From NCBI GenBank assembly GCA_002166865.1, contig NHTQ01000006.1:124001-188000 (forward strand): a stretch of DNA of 64,000 nt, written 5' to 3'. This document shows, in pieces, positions 23,865 through 32,471 of this stretch. This DNA comes from Rhodobacteraceae bacterium WFHF2C18. GTDB lineage: Bacteria > Pseudomonadota > Alphaproteobacteria > Rhodobacterales > Rhodobacteraceae. A program made the translations under genes and the position numbers. The notes beneath the pieces are model-generated. The model was not told where the DNA came from and searched no databases. It saw nothing but the letters and a program-made list of their open reading frames with translations. The first letter of the stretch is position 1, and every line of letters starts with the position of its first letter.

Positions 23865-26138
23865 ATGGGCGCGACCGGATCGCAACACCACGAATGGCGG
23901 GTGAGCGGCATGGATTGCGGCGCCTGCGCCGCCAAGGTGCGCGGCGCGGTCGCGCGGCTGCCGGGCGTGACAGAGGTGGACGTGGCCTACATGGCCGAGC
24001 GGTTGCGGCTGACCCTCGACGAGACGCGGACATCGCCGCAACGAGTCGAAAAGGCCGTGCGGGCGCTCGGCTACGGCATCGCGCCGAAGGACGCGGCGCC
24101 GGAAAGGCCTGCGGGCGGGTTCATCCTGCCGGAGTCCGGAGCGCGCGGGACCGACACGCCCGGCCAGGCCGCGCCGCAGGACGCCGCATCGCCGCGCTGG
24201 CACGCCACGGCCAAGGGCCGGCTGGTTCTGGCCACAGGCGCGCTGCTGGCGGCGGCCTGGGGTGCGCATCTGGCCATGCCCGGGACGGTGGGGAACTGGG
24301 GGTTCGTTCCGGCCACGCTGGTGGGTCTGATCCCCATCGCGCGGCGCGCGTGGGCCATGACACGCGCGGGCATGCCCTTTACCATCGAGATGCTGATGAC
24401 CGTCGCCGCCGCCGGCGCGCTGGTCATCGGCGCCGCGGGGGAGGCCGCGGTCGTCGTCTTCCTGTTCGCCGTGGGCGAGTTGCTGGAAGGGCTGGCCGCG
24501 AACCGCGCCCGGGAGGGGATCCGCGCGTTGTCACGGCTGATGCCCCGCACCGCACGCCTGGAGACCGGCGCGACCACGAGGGAGGTGCCGGCCGACAGCC
24601 TGGCGGTGGGGGACGTGGTGCGCGTGCGCCCCGGCGACCGCCTGCCCGCCGACGGGAAGGTGATCGAGGGCACCTCCGGCGTGGACGAAAGCCCCGTCAC
24701 CGGCGAAAGCGTCCCCCGTCTGAAGGAGCCCGGGGCAGAGGTCTTCGCCGGGTCGATCAACGCCGAGGCCGCCCTGCGCGTGCGGGTCACGCGAACGGCG
24801 GCGGACAATACCATCGCCCGCATCGTGCGGCTGGTGGAGGAGGCCGAAAGCGCCCGCGCGCCGACCGAACGGTTCATCGACCGCTTCGCCCGCGTCTACA
24901 TGCCGGCGGTGGTGGGCGCGGCGCTGCTTGTCGCGGTGGTCCCGCCCCTGGCCTTCGGAATGGACTGGGGCGCGTGGATCTATCGCGCGCTCGCGCTGTT
25001 GCTGATCGGCTGTCCCTGCGCCCTGGTCATCTCGGTGCCCGCGGCGATCGCCTCGGCCCTGTCGGCGGGGGCGCGACACGGCTTGCTGATGAAGGGGGGC
25101 GCGGTGATCGAGGCGGCCGCGCGCGTCACGCATGTGGCCTTCGACAAGACCGGCACGCTGACCCACGGGCGCCCGCGCGTGACCGACCTGCGCGTGCTTG
25201 CCGGCACCGAGGGCGAGATGCTCGCGCTGGCCGCGGGGGTGGAAGCCGAGGCAAGCCACCCCCTGGGTCGCGCCATCCGCACCCGGGCCGAGGACGCGGG
25301 CGTGGAAGTTCCGCGCGCGCGGTCGGCCCGGGCAATCCCCGGGATGGGCGCCGAGGCCGTGATCGACGGTGCGCGCCTGCGCGTGGGCGCGCCGCGCCTG
25401 GCCGAAGAGGCCGGCGCGATGACCGACACCGCCCGCCACGAGGCCGCCATGCTGGAGGCCGACGGCAAGACAGTGGTCGTGGTTTTCCGCGACACCGGGC
25501 CGATCGGGCTGATCGCCCTGCGCGACGCGCCGCGCGCCGACGCCGCCGCGGCCGTGCGCCGGCTGCGCAGGCTGGGCGTGGCACCGGTCATGCTGACCGG
25601 TGACAACGCCCGCACCGCCACGGCGATCGCCGGCGAGATCGGGATCGACCACCGCGCCTGCCTCATGCCCGAGGACAAGGTCGCCGCGATCCGCGACCTT
25701 GCGGGGCGGGGCCGGGTGATGATGGTGGGCGACGGCATCAACGACGCCCCCGCGTTGGCCGCCGCGCACGTCGGGGTCGCCATGGGATCCGGCACCGATG
25801 TCGCGCTGGAAACGGCCGAGGCCGCCCTTCTGCGCGACCGGGTAAGCGACGTGCCCGGCACGATCCGCCTTGCCCGGGCGACGATGGCCAATATCCGGCA
25901 GAACATTGCCATCGCGCTGGGACTGAAGGGGATTTTCCTGGTGACCACGGTTCTGGGGATCACCGGGCTCTGGATCGCGATCCTGGCCGACACAGGCGCG
26001 ACCGTTCTGGTCACGCTGAACGCCCTGCGGCTGCTTGCGCTGCGCCCCGATCGCGATAGACTGGGCCTTGACGGGATGATCGCCCGCGCCCGCCGCGCCA
26101 TCCCGGCACGGTCCGCCACCGCCCCGGACCGGGGCTGA
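23865..26138 (+). CDS. zntA: Zn/Cd/Pb-exporting P1B-type ATPase
   Basis: 757 residues from the ATG at 23865. An N-terminal heavy-metal domain carries GMDCGACAAKV (Cys18, Cys21). Then come the actuator motif PVTGES, the membrane metal site in GCPCALVIS, the phosphorylation site DKTGTLT, the TGDN-type motif MLTGDNART and the hinge motif GDGINDAPALA. CPC with the C-terminal K in the last helices (Asp-rich IAILADTGATVLVTLNALR) suggests the Zn/Cd/Pb subgroup. It pumps divalent metal out of the cytoplasm. The divergent MerR gene controls it, and a DUF411 gene follows. Confidence 0.95.
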   Translation: MGATGSQHHEWRVSGMDCGACAAKVRGAVARLPGVTEVDVAYMAERLRLTLDETRTSPQRVEKAVRALGYGIAPKDAAPERPAGGFILPESGARGTDTPGQAAPQDAASPRWHATAKGRLVLATGALLAAAWGAHLAMPGTVGNWGFVPATLVGLIPIARRAWAMTRAGMPFTIEMLMTVAAAGALVIGAAGEAAVVVFLFAVGELLEGLAANRAREGIRALSRLMPRTARLETGATTREVPADSLAVGDVVRVRPGDRLPADGKVIEGTSGVDESPVTGESVPRLKEPGAEVFAGSINAEAALRVRVTRTAADNTIARIVRLVEEAESARAPTERFIDRFARVYMPAVVGAALLVAVVPPLAFGMDWGAWIYRALALLLIGCPCALVISVPAAIASALSAGARHGLLMKGGAVIEAAARVTHVAFDKTGTLTHGRPRVTDLRVLAGTEGEMLALAAGVEAEASHPLGRAIRTRAEDAGVEVPRARSARAIPGMGAEAVIDGARLRVGAPRLAEEAGAMTDTARHEAAMLEADGKTVVVVFRDTGPIGLIALRDAPRADAAAAVRRLRRLGVAPVMLTGDNARTATAIAGEIGIDHRACLMPEDKVAAIRDLAGRGRVMMVGDGINDAPALAAAHVGVAMGSGTDVALETAEAALLRDRVSDVPGTIRLARATMANIRQNIAIALGLKGIFLVTTVLGITGLWIAILADTGATVLVTLNALRLLALRPDRDRLGLDGMIARARRAIPARSATAPDRG

Positions 26139-26156
26139 CCGACAGGAGAAGGAGCC

Positions 26157-26639
26157 ATGCCCAGAACAGACCTCACCCGCCGCGACCTGCTGCTTGGCGG
26201 CGCCACGGGCCTTGCCGCCTGCGCCCCCCTTGCCGCCCTCGCCGAGGACGCGGGGCGCCCCCTCCACGTTCTTCACGATCCCGGCTGCGGCTGCTGCGGC
26301 GCCTGGGTGCGCATCCTGCGCGCCGAGGGCTTCACGGTCACGACCGAGAACAGCCTGGGCGTGGCCCTGGTCCGTTACAAGATGGACAACGGCATCCCCC
26401 GGGCGATGATGTCGTGCCACACCGGCCGGATCGGTGGATACATGATCGAGGGGCACGTGCCGGCGGCGGAGATCCGGCGGCTGCTGGCCGAACGGCCCGA
26501 TGCGGTGGGGCTCGCCGTGCCCGGGATGCCCTACGGCTCCCCCGGCATGGGCCCCGAGAGCGCGCGCGAAGCCTATGACGTTCACCTGATCCGCCGTGAC
26601 GGCAGCACGGAGGTCTTCGCGCATTACGCCGCCGCTTGA
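26157..26639 (+). CDS. DUF411 metal-binding periplasmic protein with a Tat signal
   Basis: 160 residues. The N terminus TRRDLLLGGATGLAA resembles a twin-arginine signal peptide, followed by mature DUF411 sequence: HDPGCGCCGAWVRIL (four-Cys cluster) and MMSCHTGRIGGYMIEGHVP. Members of the family occur in copper and heavy-metal resistance clusters. It starts 18 bases after the ATPase gene, so it is probably part of the same metal-induced transcript. Its biochemical role is not established. Confidence 0.88.
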   Translation: MPRTDLTRRDLLLGGATGLAACAPLAALAEDAGRPLHVLHDPGCGCCGAWVRILRAEGFTVTTENSLGVALVRYKMDNGIPRAMMSCHTGRIGGYMIEGHVPAAEIRRLLAERPDAVGLAVPGMPYGSPGMGPESAREAYDVHLIRRDGSTEVFAHYAAA

Positions 26640-26650
26640 CACGGGCGGCG

Positions 26651-27004
26651 CTAGAACACCATCACCCTGTCAGCGGCGCAGGTGGCGGCGGCCAGCTCGT
26701 CCATTGTGGAACGGTCGGCGCCGTCCACCACCTCTTCTGCGCGCAGGCCGCGGACATCCATGCAGGTGCCGCACATGAGGACGCGCCCGCCCGCCGACAG
26801 CACCCGCCGAACCATGCGTTCCAGATTGTACAGCCCCTCGGGTGGCGCCTGCCCCGCCTTGGCGCAAGCGACCGCATCGGCCATCAGGAAGACCGTGATT
26901 TCGGCCTCTTCGTCTGTCTTGGCCAGGGCATGGGCCATCCGCAGCCCGTTGTAGCTCCGCTCGGTGCCGTAGGGGGGATCGTTGAGGATCAACAGGTGTT
27001 TCAA
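26651..27004 (-). CDS. DsrE/DsrF-like sulfur-relay family protein
   Basis: 117 residues with the DsrE fold pattern (KHLLILNDPPYG at the N terminus, hydrophobic strands, then GRVLMCGTCMDVRGL with two cysteines). Members carry persulfide or bind thiols, but the exact role is unknown. It converges on the DUF411 gene and lies 89 bases downstream of a sensor kinase gene in the same direction. Confidence 0.85.
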   Translation of the reverse strand: MKHLLILNDPPYGTERSYNGLRMAHALAKTDEEAEITVFLMADAVACAKAGQAPPEGLYNLERMVRRVLSAGGRVLMCGTCMDVRGLRAEEVVDGADRSTMDELAAATCAADRVMVF

Positions 27005-27092
27005 GTCAGCCTCCGCATGACCGGTCGCGGCTTTGCGCTTCGTTTTGCGCGGCTCGGGCCATGGCGAACGCGCCGCCGGGCGGCGCGGTTCC

Positions 27093-28397
27093 CTATCGCC
27101 CGATCACGATGTCCGCCCGGAGCCCGCCCAACCGCGCGCTTTCCCCAAGGCGCAGGGCACCGCCGTGGGCGCGCACGATATCCGTGGCGATGGACAGCCC
27201 CAGGCCCACCCCGGTGCCCAGGTTCTGGTTGCGCGCGGGTTCCAGCCGGGCGAAAGGCTTGATCGCCTCCGCGCGGTTTTCCGGGGGAATGCCGGGGCCG
27301 TCATCCTCGACCCGGATGCGCAGGGTCCGCTGGGAGATCCGCACAGAAACCTCCGCGCGGGTGCCGTAACGCACGGCGTTGTTGATCAGATTCTCCAGTG
27401 CCCGGCGGATGCCGTTGACGCGCAGGGGGACGGTGCCCGCACCCTCCACATCCACCAGGTCGACCGCGATGCCGGCGCGCCGGCTGTCCGCCACGATCCG
27501 GCGCACCAGATCCACCGGATCCACCGGCTCGGGTTCGCCCTCCTGCGCGCCGCGGGCAAAGGCCAGGAATTCGTCCAGCAGGCGTTCCATGTCGGCCACG
27601 TCCTGTTCCATCGGGCGGCGATCCTCCTCGTCCAGCATCGACAGGGCCAGCTTCAACCGGGTCAGCGGCGTGCGCATGTCGTGGCTGACGCCGGAGAGCA
27701 TGAGTGTGCGCTGTTCGATCTGCCGCTCGATCCGGGCGCGCATGTCGAGAAAGGCGTTGCCGGCCGCCCTTACCTCCAGCGCGCCGGACGGCCGGTAGGG
27801 CAGATGCCGCCCCCGGCCGAAGGCCTCGGCGACAAGCGCGAGCCGGGTGATGGGCCGCAGCTGGTTGCGCAAGTAGAGATAGGCAATCGCCGTCATGACC
27901 ACGGCGAAGAACACCATGTTCACGAACAGCTGGTGCGACCGCGAGGCCGAGACGCGGCGCCGGTCAAAGCTCATCTCTATCCCGCCGTTCCCGTCCGCGA
28001 AATAGAGGCGCACGTCATCGTCATTGGGCAGATGCACCGCGCGCAGCCCCGGCATCATCCGCTTGAACTCGCGAGTGATGATCCGGCCGGAGAAATCGTA
28101 CCAGAGCCGCTGGTCCTGTTGCGGCATCTCCGCGCGCGGGACCTCGCGCACATCGATGCGCAGCGTTTCGGCCATGCGCGAGCGGGCCAGCTCTTCCACC
28201 GATTGCGGAGTTTCGCGCATGAGCCGCAACTCGCGCGTGACCGACTGGGTCATCTGCTCGGTCACGCCTTCGAAGTGGCGCTGGATGAAGACCACCGAGA
28301 CCACCAGCAACACTGTCACCACCGGCAGCAGCAGGATCAGGATCGCCCGCGGGAAAAGGCTGCGCGGCAGGTAGGGTTTGAGCCAGTGGAAGGACAT
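27093..28397 (-). CDS. EnvZ-like sensor histidine kinase without a neighbouring response regulator
   Basis: 434 residues. Transmembrane segments at about 17-37 and 165-185 flank a periplasmic loop of some 125 residues, followed by a HAMP linker. The dimerisation/phosphoacceptor motif is SGVSHDMRTPLTRLK (His is the phosphorylated residue), and the ATPase boxes are NLINNAVRYG, VEDDGPGIPP and GTGVGLGLSIA. Kinases of this type usually follow an ompR-like gene, but none is visible here, and the divergent neighbour is an MBL hydrolase. Its signal cannot be predicted. Confidence 0.9.
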   Translation of the reverse strand: MSFHWLKPYLPRSLFPRAILILLLPVVTVLLVVSVVFIQRHFEGVTEQMTQSVTRELRLMRETPQSVEELARSRMAETLRIDVREVPRAEMPQQDQRLWYDFSGRIITREFKRMMPGLRAVHLPNDDDVRLYFADGNGGIEMSFDRRRVSASRSHQLFVNMVFFAVVMTAIAYLYLRNQLRPITRLALVAEAFGRGRHLPYRPSGALEVRAAGNAFLDMRARIERQIEQRTLMLSGVSHDMRTPLTRLKLALSMLDEEDRRPMEQDVADMERLLDEFLAFARGAQEGEPEPVDPVDLVRRIVADSRRAGIAVDLVDVEGAGTVPLRVNGIRRALENLINNAVRYGTRAEVSVRISQRTLRIRVEDDGPGIPPENRAEAIKPFARLEPARNQNLGTGVGLGLSIATDIVRAHGGALRLGESARLGGLRADIVIGR

Positions 28398-28437
28398 GCG
28401 CTAAACCTAGCCGCAGCACCCACGAAGAGGAAGAGCC

Positions 28438-29346
28438 ATGCAGCCCGAGACCTTCGACCCGCTGGTGGGCACGCCCGAGGCGCTCGGCGACGAGATCCGC
28501 CGCATTCTCGCGCCCAATCCCTCGCCCATGACCTATCGGGGGACGAACACCTACCTGGTGGGCCGGCGCGGCCTGGCGGTTATCGACCCCGGCCCCGACT
28601 CGCCGGCGCATCTCGCGGCGATCCTCGACGCCGTCGAGCCGGGCCAGCATGTCACCCACATCCTGGTCACCCATGCGCATCTGGACCATTCGCCCCTGGC
28701 TGCCGCCTTGGCGCGCGAAACGGGCGCACGGGTCTACGCCTACGGCCCGGCGCAGGCCGGGCGCAGCGCGGTGATGCGCACGCTGGCCCGGCGCGGCCTC
28801 GCCGGCGGTGGCGAGGGGGTGGACACGGATTTCGCCCCCGATCACAACCTGACGGACGGGGCCGAGATTGCCGGCGACGGCTGGACGCTCCGGGCCCACT
28901 GGACGCCCGGGCATTTCGGCAACCACATGTGCTTTGCCCTGGGGCGTGCGGTCTTCACCGGCGATCACGTGATGGGCTGGGCCAGTTCGCTGGTCTCGCC
29001 GCCCGACGGTGATCTGACCGATTTCATGGCCTCCTGCCGCAAACTGCAGGGGCTGGAGGCCCAGGTCTTCCACCCCGGCCACGGCGCCCCGGTGACCGAT
29101 CCCGCCGGGCGCTTGGACTGGCTCATCACCCATCGCACGGGGCGCGAGGCGGCAATCCTCGACGCATTGGCCGAGGCCCCGGCCAGCGCGCCGGAACTGG
29201 CGCGGCGCATCTACACCGACACGCCCCCGGCGCTGATGCCGGCGGCCGCGCGCAACGTGCTGGCGCATCTGGTGGACCTCTATGGCAGGGGACAGGTCCA
29301 CCCTCAGGGCGATTTGTCCGAAACGACCCGCTTCGCGCGCGCGTGA
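28438..29346 (+). CDS. MBL-fold metallo-hydrolase
   Basis: 302 residues. Metal ligands are in THAHLDHSPLAAAL (HxHxDH), WTPGHFGNH and FTGDHVMGW, with HPGHGAPV further on. The sequence resembles lactonase/LACTB2-like hydrolases; the last 70 residues form a small winged-helix-like extension seen in that group. The substrate is not evident. GAAGAGG precedes the ATG. Confidence 0.88.
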   Translation: MQPETFDPLVGTPEALGDEIRRILAPNPSPMTYRGTNTYLVGRRGLAVIDPGPDSPAHLAAILDAVEPGQHVTHILVTHAHLDHSPLAAALARETGARVYAYGPAQAGRSAVMRTLARRGLAGGGEGVDTDFAPDHNLTDGAEIAGDGWTLRAHWTPGHFGNHMCFALGRAVFTGDHVMGWASSLVSPPDGDLTDFMASCRKLQGLEAQVFHPGHGAPVTDPAGRLDWLITHRTGREAAILDALAEAPASAPELARRIYTDTPPALMPAAARNVLAHLVDLYGRGQVHPQGDLSETTRFARA

Positions 29347-29428
29347 CAAGGCCCCTTGCCGCGGTGCGAAAATTTTGCAACCTCCCTCTGGACGCGGCCG
29401 CGGCCTGTTGCTATATCGCGCGTCGTGG

Positions 29429-29503
29429 TCCGGCGTAGCTCAGCGGTAGAGCAGTTGACTGTTAATCAATTGGTCGCAGGTTCGATCCCTGCCGCCGGAG
29501 CCA
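29429..29503 (+). tRNA. tRNA-Asn (GTT)
   Basis: The acceptor TCCGGCG pairs with CGCCGGA, the D arm is GCTCAGCGGTAGAGC, the anticodon loop CTGTTAA carries GTT between a GTTGA/TCAAT stem, and the T arm is GCAGGTTCGATCCCTGC. The 3' CCA is encoded at 29501-29503. Confidence 0.95.
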
Positions 29504-30016
29504 AAATCCCCTAAGGCAGCGATCATGCAAGATTTTCCGACCCACTAGTCGGAGCCATCGGGATTTGGCACGGCGCTGGGCACTCCGCTTGTCACAGGAG
29601 CCCTTGCCATGCGCCGGATCCTGTCGCAACACCAGCTTGAAGGCCATTGCGCCTGGTTCTACTGGCGTCGCCGTCGGCCGGCCGCCGATCGCGACTGCCC
29701 GCACCGAAAAAGTCCCGGAAAACCCTTATTGCTGTTTCCCCTCGGACCGATGTCCTTGGCGACGCGAAAGTCGTGCCACGCAGATTGACCGATCTGACGG
29801 ACCTGTCCGTCGCTGCATACGCGGAGACGACAATGGCGATCCCGGCACAGGACATGGACGATCTCGTGACAGCGCTGTGCCGCTTCCCCCTCGAAGCGGC
29901 GGACCTTGCACGGAAACTCGCGCCGGCGCCCAGCCTCGCCGCCGCGCTCGAAACGCTCCGGCAGGCGACCTTCCTGCGCGACCGGGAGAGCGCCCGCGCC
30001 ACGCTGCGGGACACCT
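29504..30016. other. Decayed or unassigned region downstream of tRNA-Asn
   Basis: No confident gene. A short open frame from an ATG at 29833 encodes an Ala/Leu-rich stretch (MDDLVTALCRFPLEAADLAR) that runs into the transporter remnant at 30017 in another frame, so it may be coincidental. A larger frame on the minus strand includes the antisense of the tRNA and is not credible. Confidence 0.45.
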
Positions 30017-30262
30017 CGTGCAAGTGGCCGGCAGCAACCTGTTACTCGCTTTCTCGACCTCCAGTTCCCCTGCCGTGATGCCCGTCACGATCCAGTCGGC
30101 GCGCCCAGCATCACCGGCGTGAGCATCGCAACCCTGATCAACGTGTCGACGAGCATGGGGAGTCCGGTGGACGGCATGGTGATCATCCTTGGCATCGACC
30201 GCCTGCTGTAGATGTGCCGAACGGCCCTGAACGTTACCGGTAATCGGGTCGCGGCGCTGCTG
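30017..30262 (+). pseudogene. Remnant of a dicarboxylate/amino-acid:cation symporter (DAACS/GltP family)
   Basis: Two stretches match the family in different frames. NLLLAFSTSSSPAVMPVTI at about 30035-30090 corresponds to the AFSTSSSAATLPVT motif, and GMVIILGIDRLL, TAG, MCRTALNVTGN at about 30170-30250 matches the C-terminal GVDRLLDMxRTxxNVTGD motif. The frame changes between them and a TAG replaces the Asp codon. About half of the intervening protein is missing. It is therefore a deleted and frameshifted remnant. Confidence 0.7.
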
Positions 30263-30495
30263 TTTCGCGCGATCGGGCAAACGGTTTCGCGCGCGCCTTC
30301 CTGATCCTGGAGGGATCGGCGAAACGTGCGCCGCAACGACAAGCCAATCAGGGCGAATGGCCGCGGAAGCTGTTGATCCCGCATCCGGCCCGCCTGACCG
30401 GGGCGCCGGAGAAATGCGCGTATTGAGATGCGTCAATTACAGGGCCCCTCAAGGTGGCTACGGTCCACGCAGGCCGTGATACAGTGAGGGCGGAG

Positions 30496-32454
30496 ATGTT
30501 CACCAAAGGCTTCCCTTTCCGCTTGCGCCCCGCGCTCTTGGCTTGCCTTTTCGGGCTGACGGCCACGTTTACCGCGGCGGAAACATACAGCCCGATCCTC
30601 GTGGAGACGGCAGGCAGCGGCCCGAAGGAACGGGTCGTGCGTTTCAAGGTAAACCCGCTGGCCGAGTTCTACCCGCTCGAGCGGCAGTTGCCGCTGATGC
30701 CCTCGCTGGCGGCGGCCATCGACGCGGGCGAAAACCATCGAGAGACGCTGCGCCGCGAACTGGAGGACCAGGCGTTCCGGCAGGGGCTGGCCATCTTCTC
30801 CATCGGCGTGGGGCTCGGCGGCGCGTTCACGACCGTTCTGGAGCAGGGATACGTCGATGACGCTTTCCCGGCCGCCATATCCAGCCGGGTGTTCCCACGC
30901 CTGAGTTCCGGGTTGAACTACCTGGGCCTGGCGCTCACCTACTACCAGATCCTGATGGGCCCGGCCACGGGGGACGACCGGCCGGTGATCCTGAACGCCT
31001 ACAAGGGGGTCATGAGCTTCATGGCGGGTCGCTTCGGCACGCCCGGCATCCAGCTCGCGATGATTGCCGGCCTGCCCATCGACGTGTCGCTGACCTATTT
31101 CGGCGAGGCCGCGTGGTCGGCGCGCGAGGACGCCTGGCGCCAGTCCTACGCGAAGTATTACCGCGAAACGGAGCAGTCCGCGCAAGACCGCTATTACGGG
31201 TCGGTGGGACAGTTGCCGCCAACGCTCGACGAACGTGTCGCGGAGATCCGCAACCGTACCGAGGGCGGGCGCACGATCAACGAATGGAAACTCGTGCTCG
31301 CCTGGTATCTCGACAACATCAACCGGCCCGAAAAATTCAACAGCGTCATGCACACCGAGGTCAGGAACTACGTGAGCCTGTTCTGGGAGAGCGCACGGTT
31401 TTCCGAGTATGCCGCGGACGTGGATCAGGCCACGGCCGGGATGGCGCGCGGGGCCTCGCTGACGAAGGAGATCAAGAAGAAGCTCGAAGACGAGCATTAC
31501 TCTGTCATCATGGGCAAGCTGATCGACGACGTGCTTCCCGAGATCGCCCGCGACCGCTTCATCAACGCGCTGGAAGCACAGGTGGCCAGGCTCAACCGCG
31601 CGGTGCGTCCGGAGCTCAACGCCCCGCTGCGGCTGGAGGTCTCGGCTTTCGGGCTGGAGGCGCCGACGAAGTTCCACATGCCGCTGCGGGACGGCGACAC
31701 ATGGAGCGGCACGCTCAGGCCAGGCGAACCGTTGCGCATCGCGCTGACCAAGCTGGCGTGGCTCAGGGCGGGTTTCCCGGACACGATCCGCCTTGATCAT
31801 CCCGAGGGGGCCATGGAGCGCACCTTCGTCTTCGAACAGGACGAGGCGCTGGTCGTCTTCGGGACGCCGGAGGCCGAGGGGCTGATTACCTCCTTCCGGC
31901 GCGAGGAAGGACCACAGGACTGCATCATCACCACCCGCAGCGCCGGTCGGCCGGACCGCCGGACGCAGGAACAGCGCCCGGCACAGCCGGGTGAGACCTT
32001 GCAGACGGCTGTCTCGCCGGAGAAGTACCTGTTATTGGGGCAGTTCAACGGGGCGGAGTGGACGGCGGCGGCGCCCGGCCGCGTGGTCGGCACGGCGCGC
32101 GCGGGGGACGCGGAGACCCCGGCGCTGGGCCAGGGCGATGCGGTTTTCGCAGCCCCCTATTTCGAGCGGATCACGGCGATCTCCGACTGCGAGGCCAAGG
32201 TGGCCGACGACCCCCTTGGCCAGATGACCGAGCCTTTCCGTTGCCGGGTACATCGCTTGCACCGCGAGCGCGCCGGTGACGGGGGCGAGACCGTCACCCG
32301 CTGCACCGCCGACCTCCGGCTGGAACTGGCGGGCGCCTGGCACGAGACGGCTGACGGGCACGAATACGTGCCCTTCGACCGCGACCAGCTCGAGATGATC
32401 GGGCGCGAATACCAAAACATGCTCGACCGCCTGCCCGGCGCAGGCATACAGTGA
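30496..32454 (+). CDS. Exported protein of unknown function (652 aa)
   Basis: From the ATG at 30496 (GAGGGCGGAG upstream) the protein has a signal peptide (PALLACLFGLTATFTAA) followed by a mainly soluble sequence. Two hydrophobic stretches, around residues 100-120 (IFSIGVGLGGAFTTVL) and 185-200, could be membrane-associated. Two cysteines near each end might form disulfides. I recognise no domain. The stop TGA overlaps the region of the next gene's ribosome-binding site, so the two large genes form an operon and probably work together. Confidence 0.65.
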   Translation: MFTKGFPFRLRPALLACLFGLTATFTAAETYSPILVETAGSGPKERVVRFKVNPLAEFYPLERQLPLMPSLAAAIDAGENHRETLRRELEDQAFRQGLAIFSIGVGLGGAFTTVLEQGYVDDAFPAAISSRVFPRLSSGLNYLGLALTYYQILMGPATGDDRPVILNAYKGVMSFMAGRFGTPGIQLAMIAGLPIDVSLTYFGEAAWSAREDAWRQSYAKYYRETEQSAQDRYYGSVGQLPPTLDERVAEIRNRTEGGRTINEWKLVLAWYLDNINRPEKFNSVMHTEVRNYVSLFWESARFSEYAADVDQATAGMARGASLTKEIKKKLEDEHYSVIMGKLIDDVLPEIARDRFINALEAQVARLNRAVRPELNAPLRLEVSAFGLEAPTKFHMPLRDGDTWSGTLRPGEPLRIALTKLAWLRAGFPDTIRLDHPEGAMERTFVFEQDEALVVFGTPEAEGLITSFRREEGPQDCIITTRSAGRPDRRTQEQRPAQPGETLQTAVSPEKYLLLGQFNGAEWTAAAPGRVVGTARAGDAETPALGQGDAVFAAPYFERITAISDCEAKVADDPLGQMTEPFRCRVHRLHRERAGDGGETVTRCTADLRLELAGAWHETADGHEYVPFDRDQLEMIGREYQNMLDRLPGAGIQ

Positions 32455-32471
32455 CCGAAAGGACCGTTCCG

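Noticed and set aside
29462..29704. 80-residue frame on the minus strand
   Set aside because: It is read across the antisense of tRNA-Asn, has no ribosome-binding site and no family similarity.
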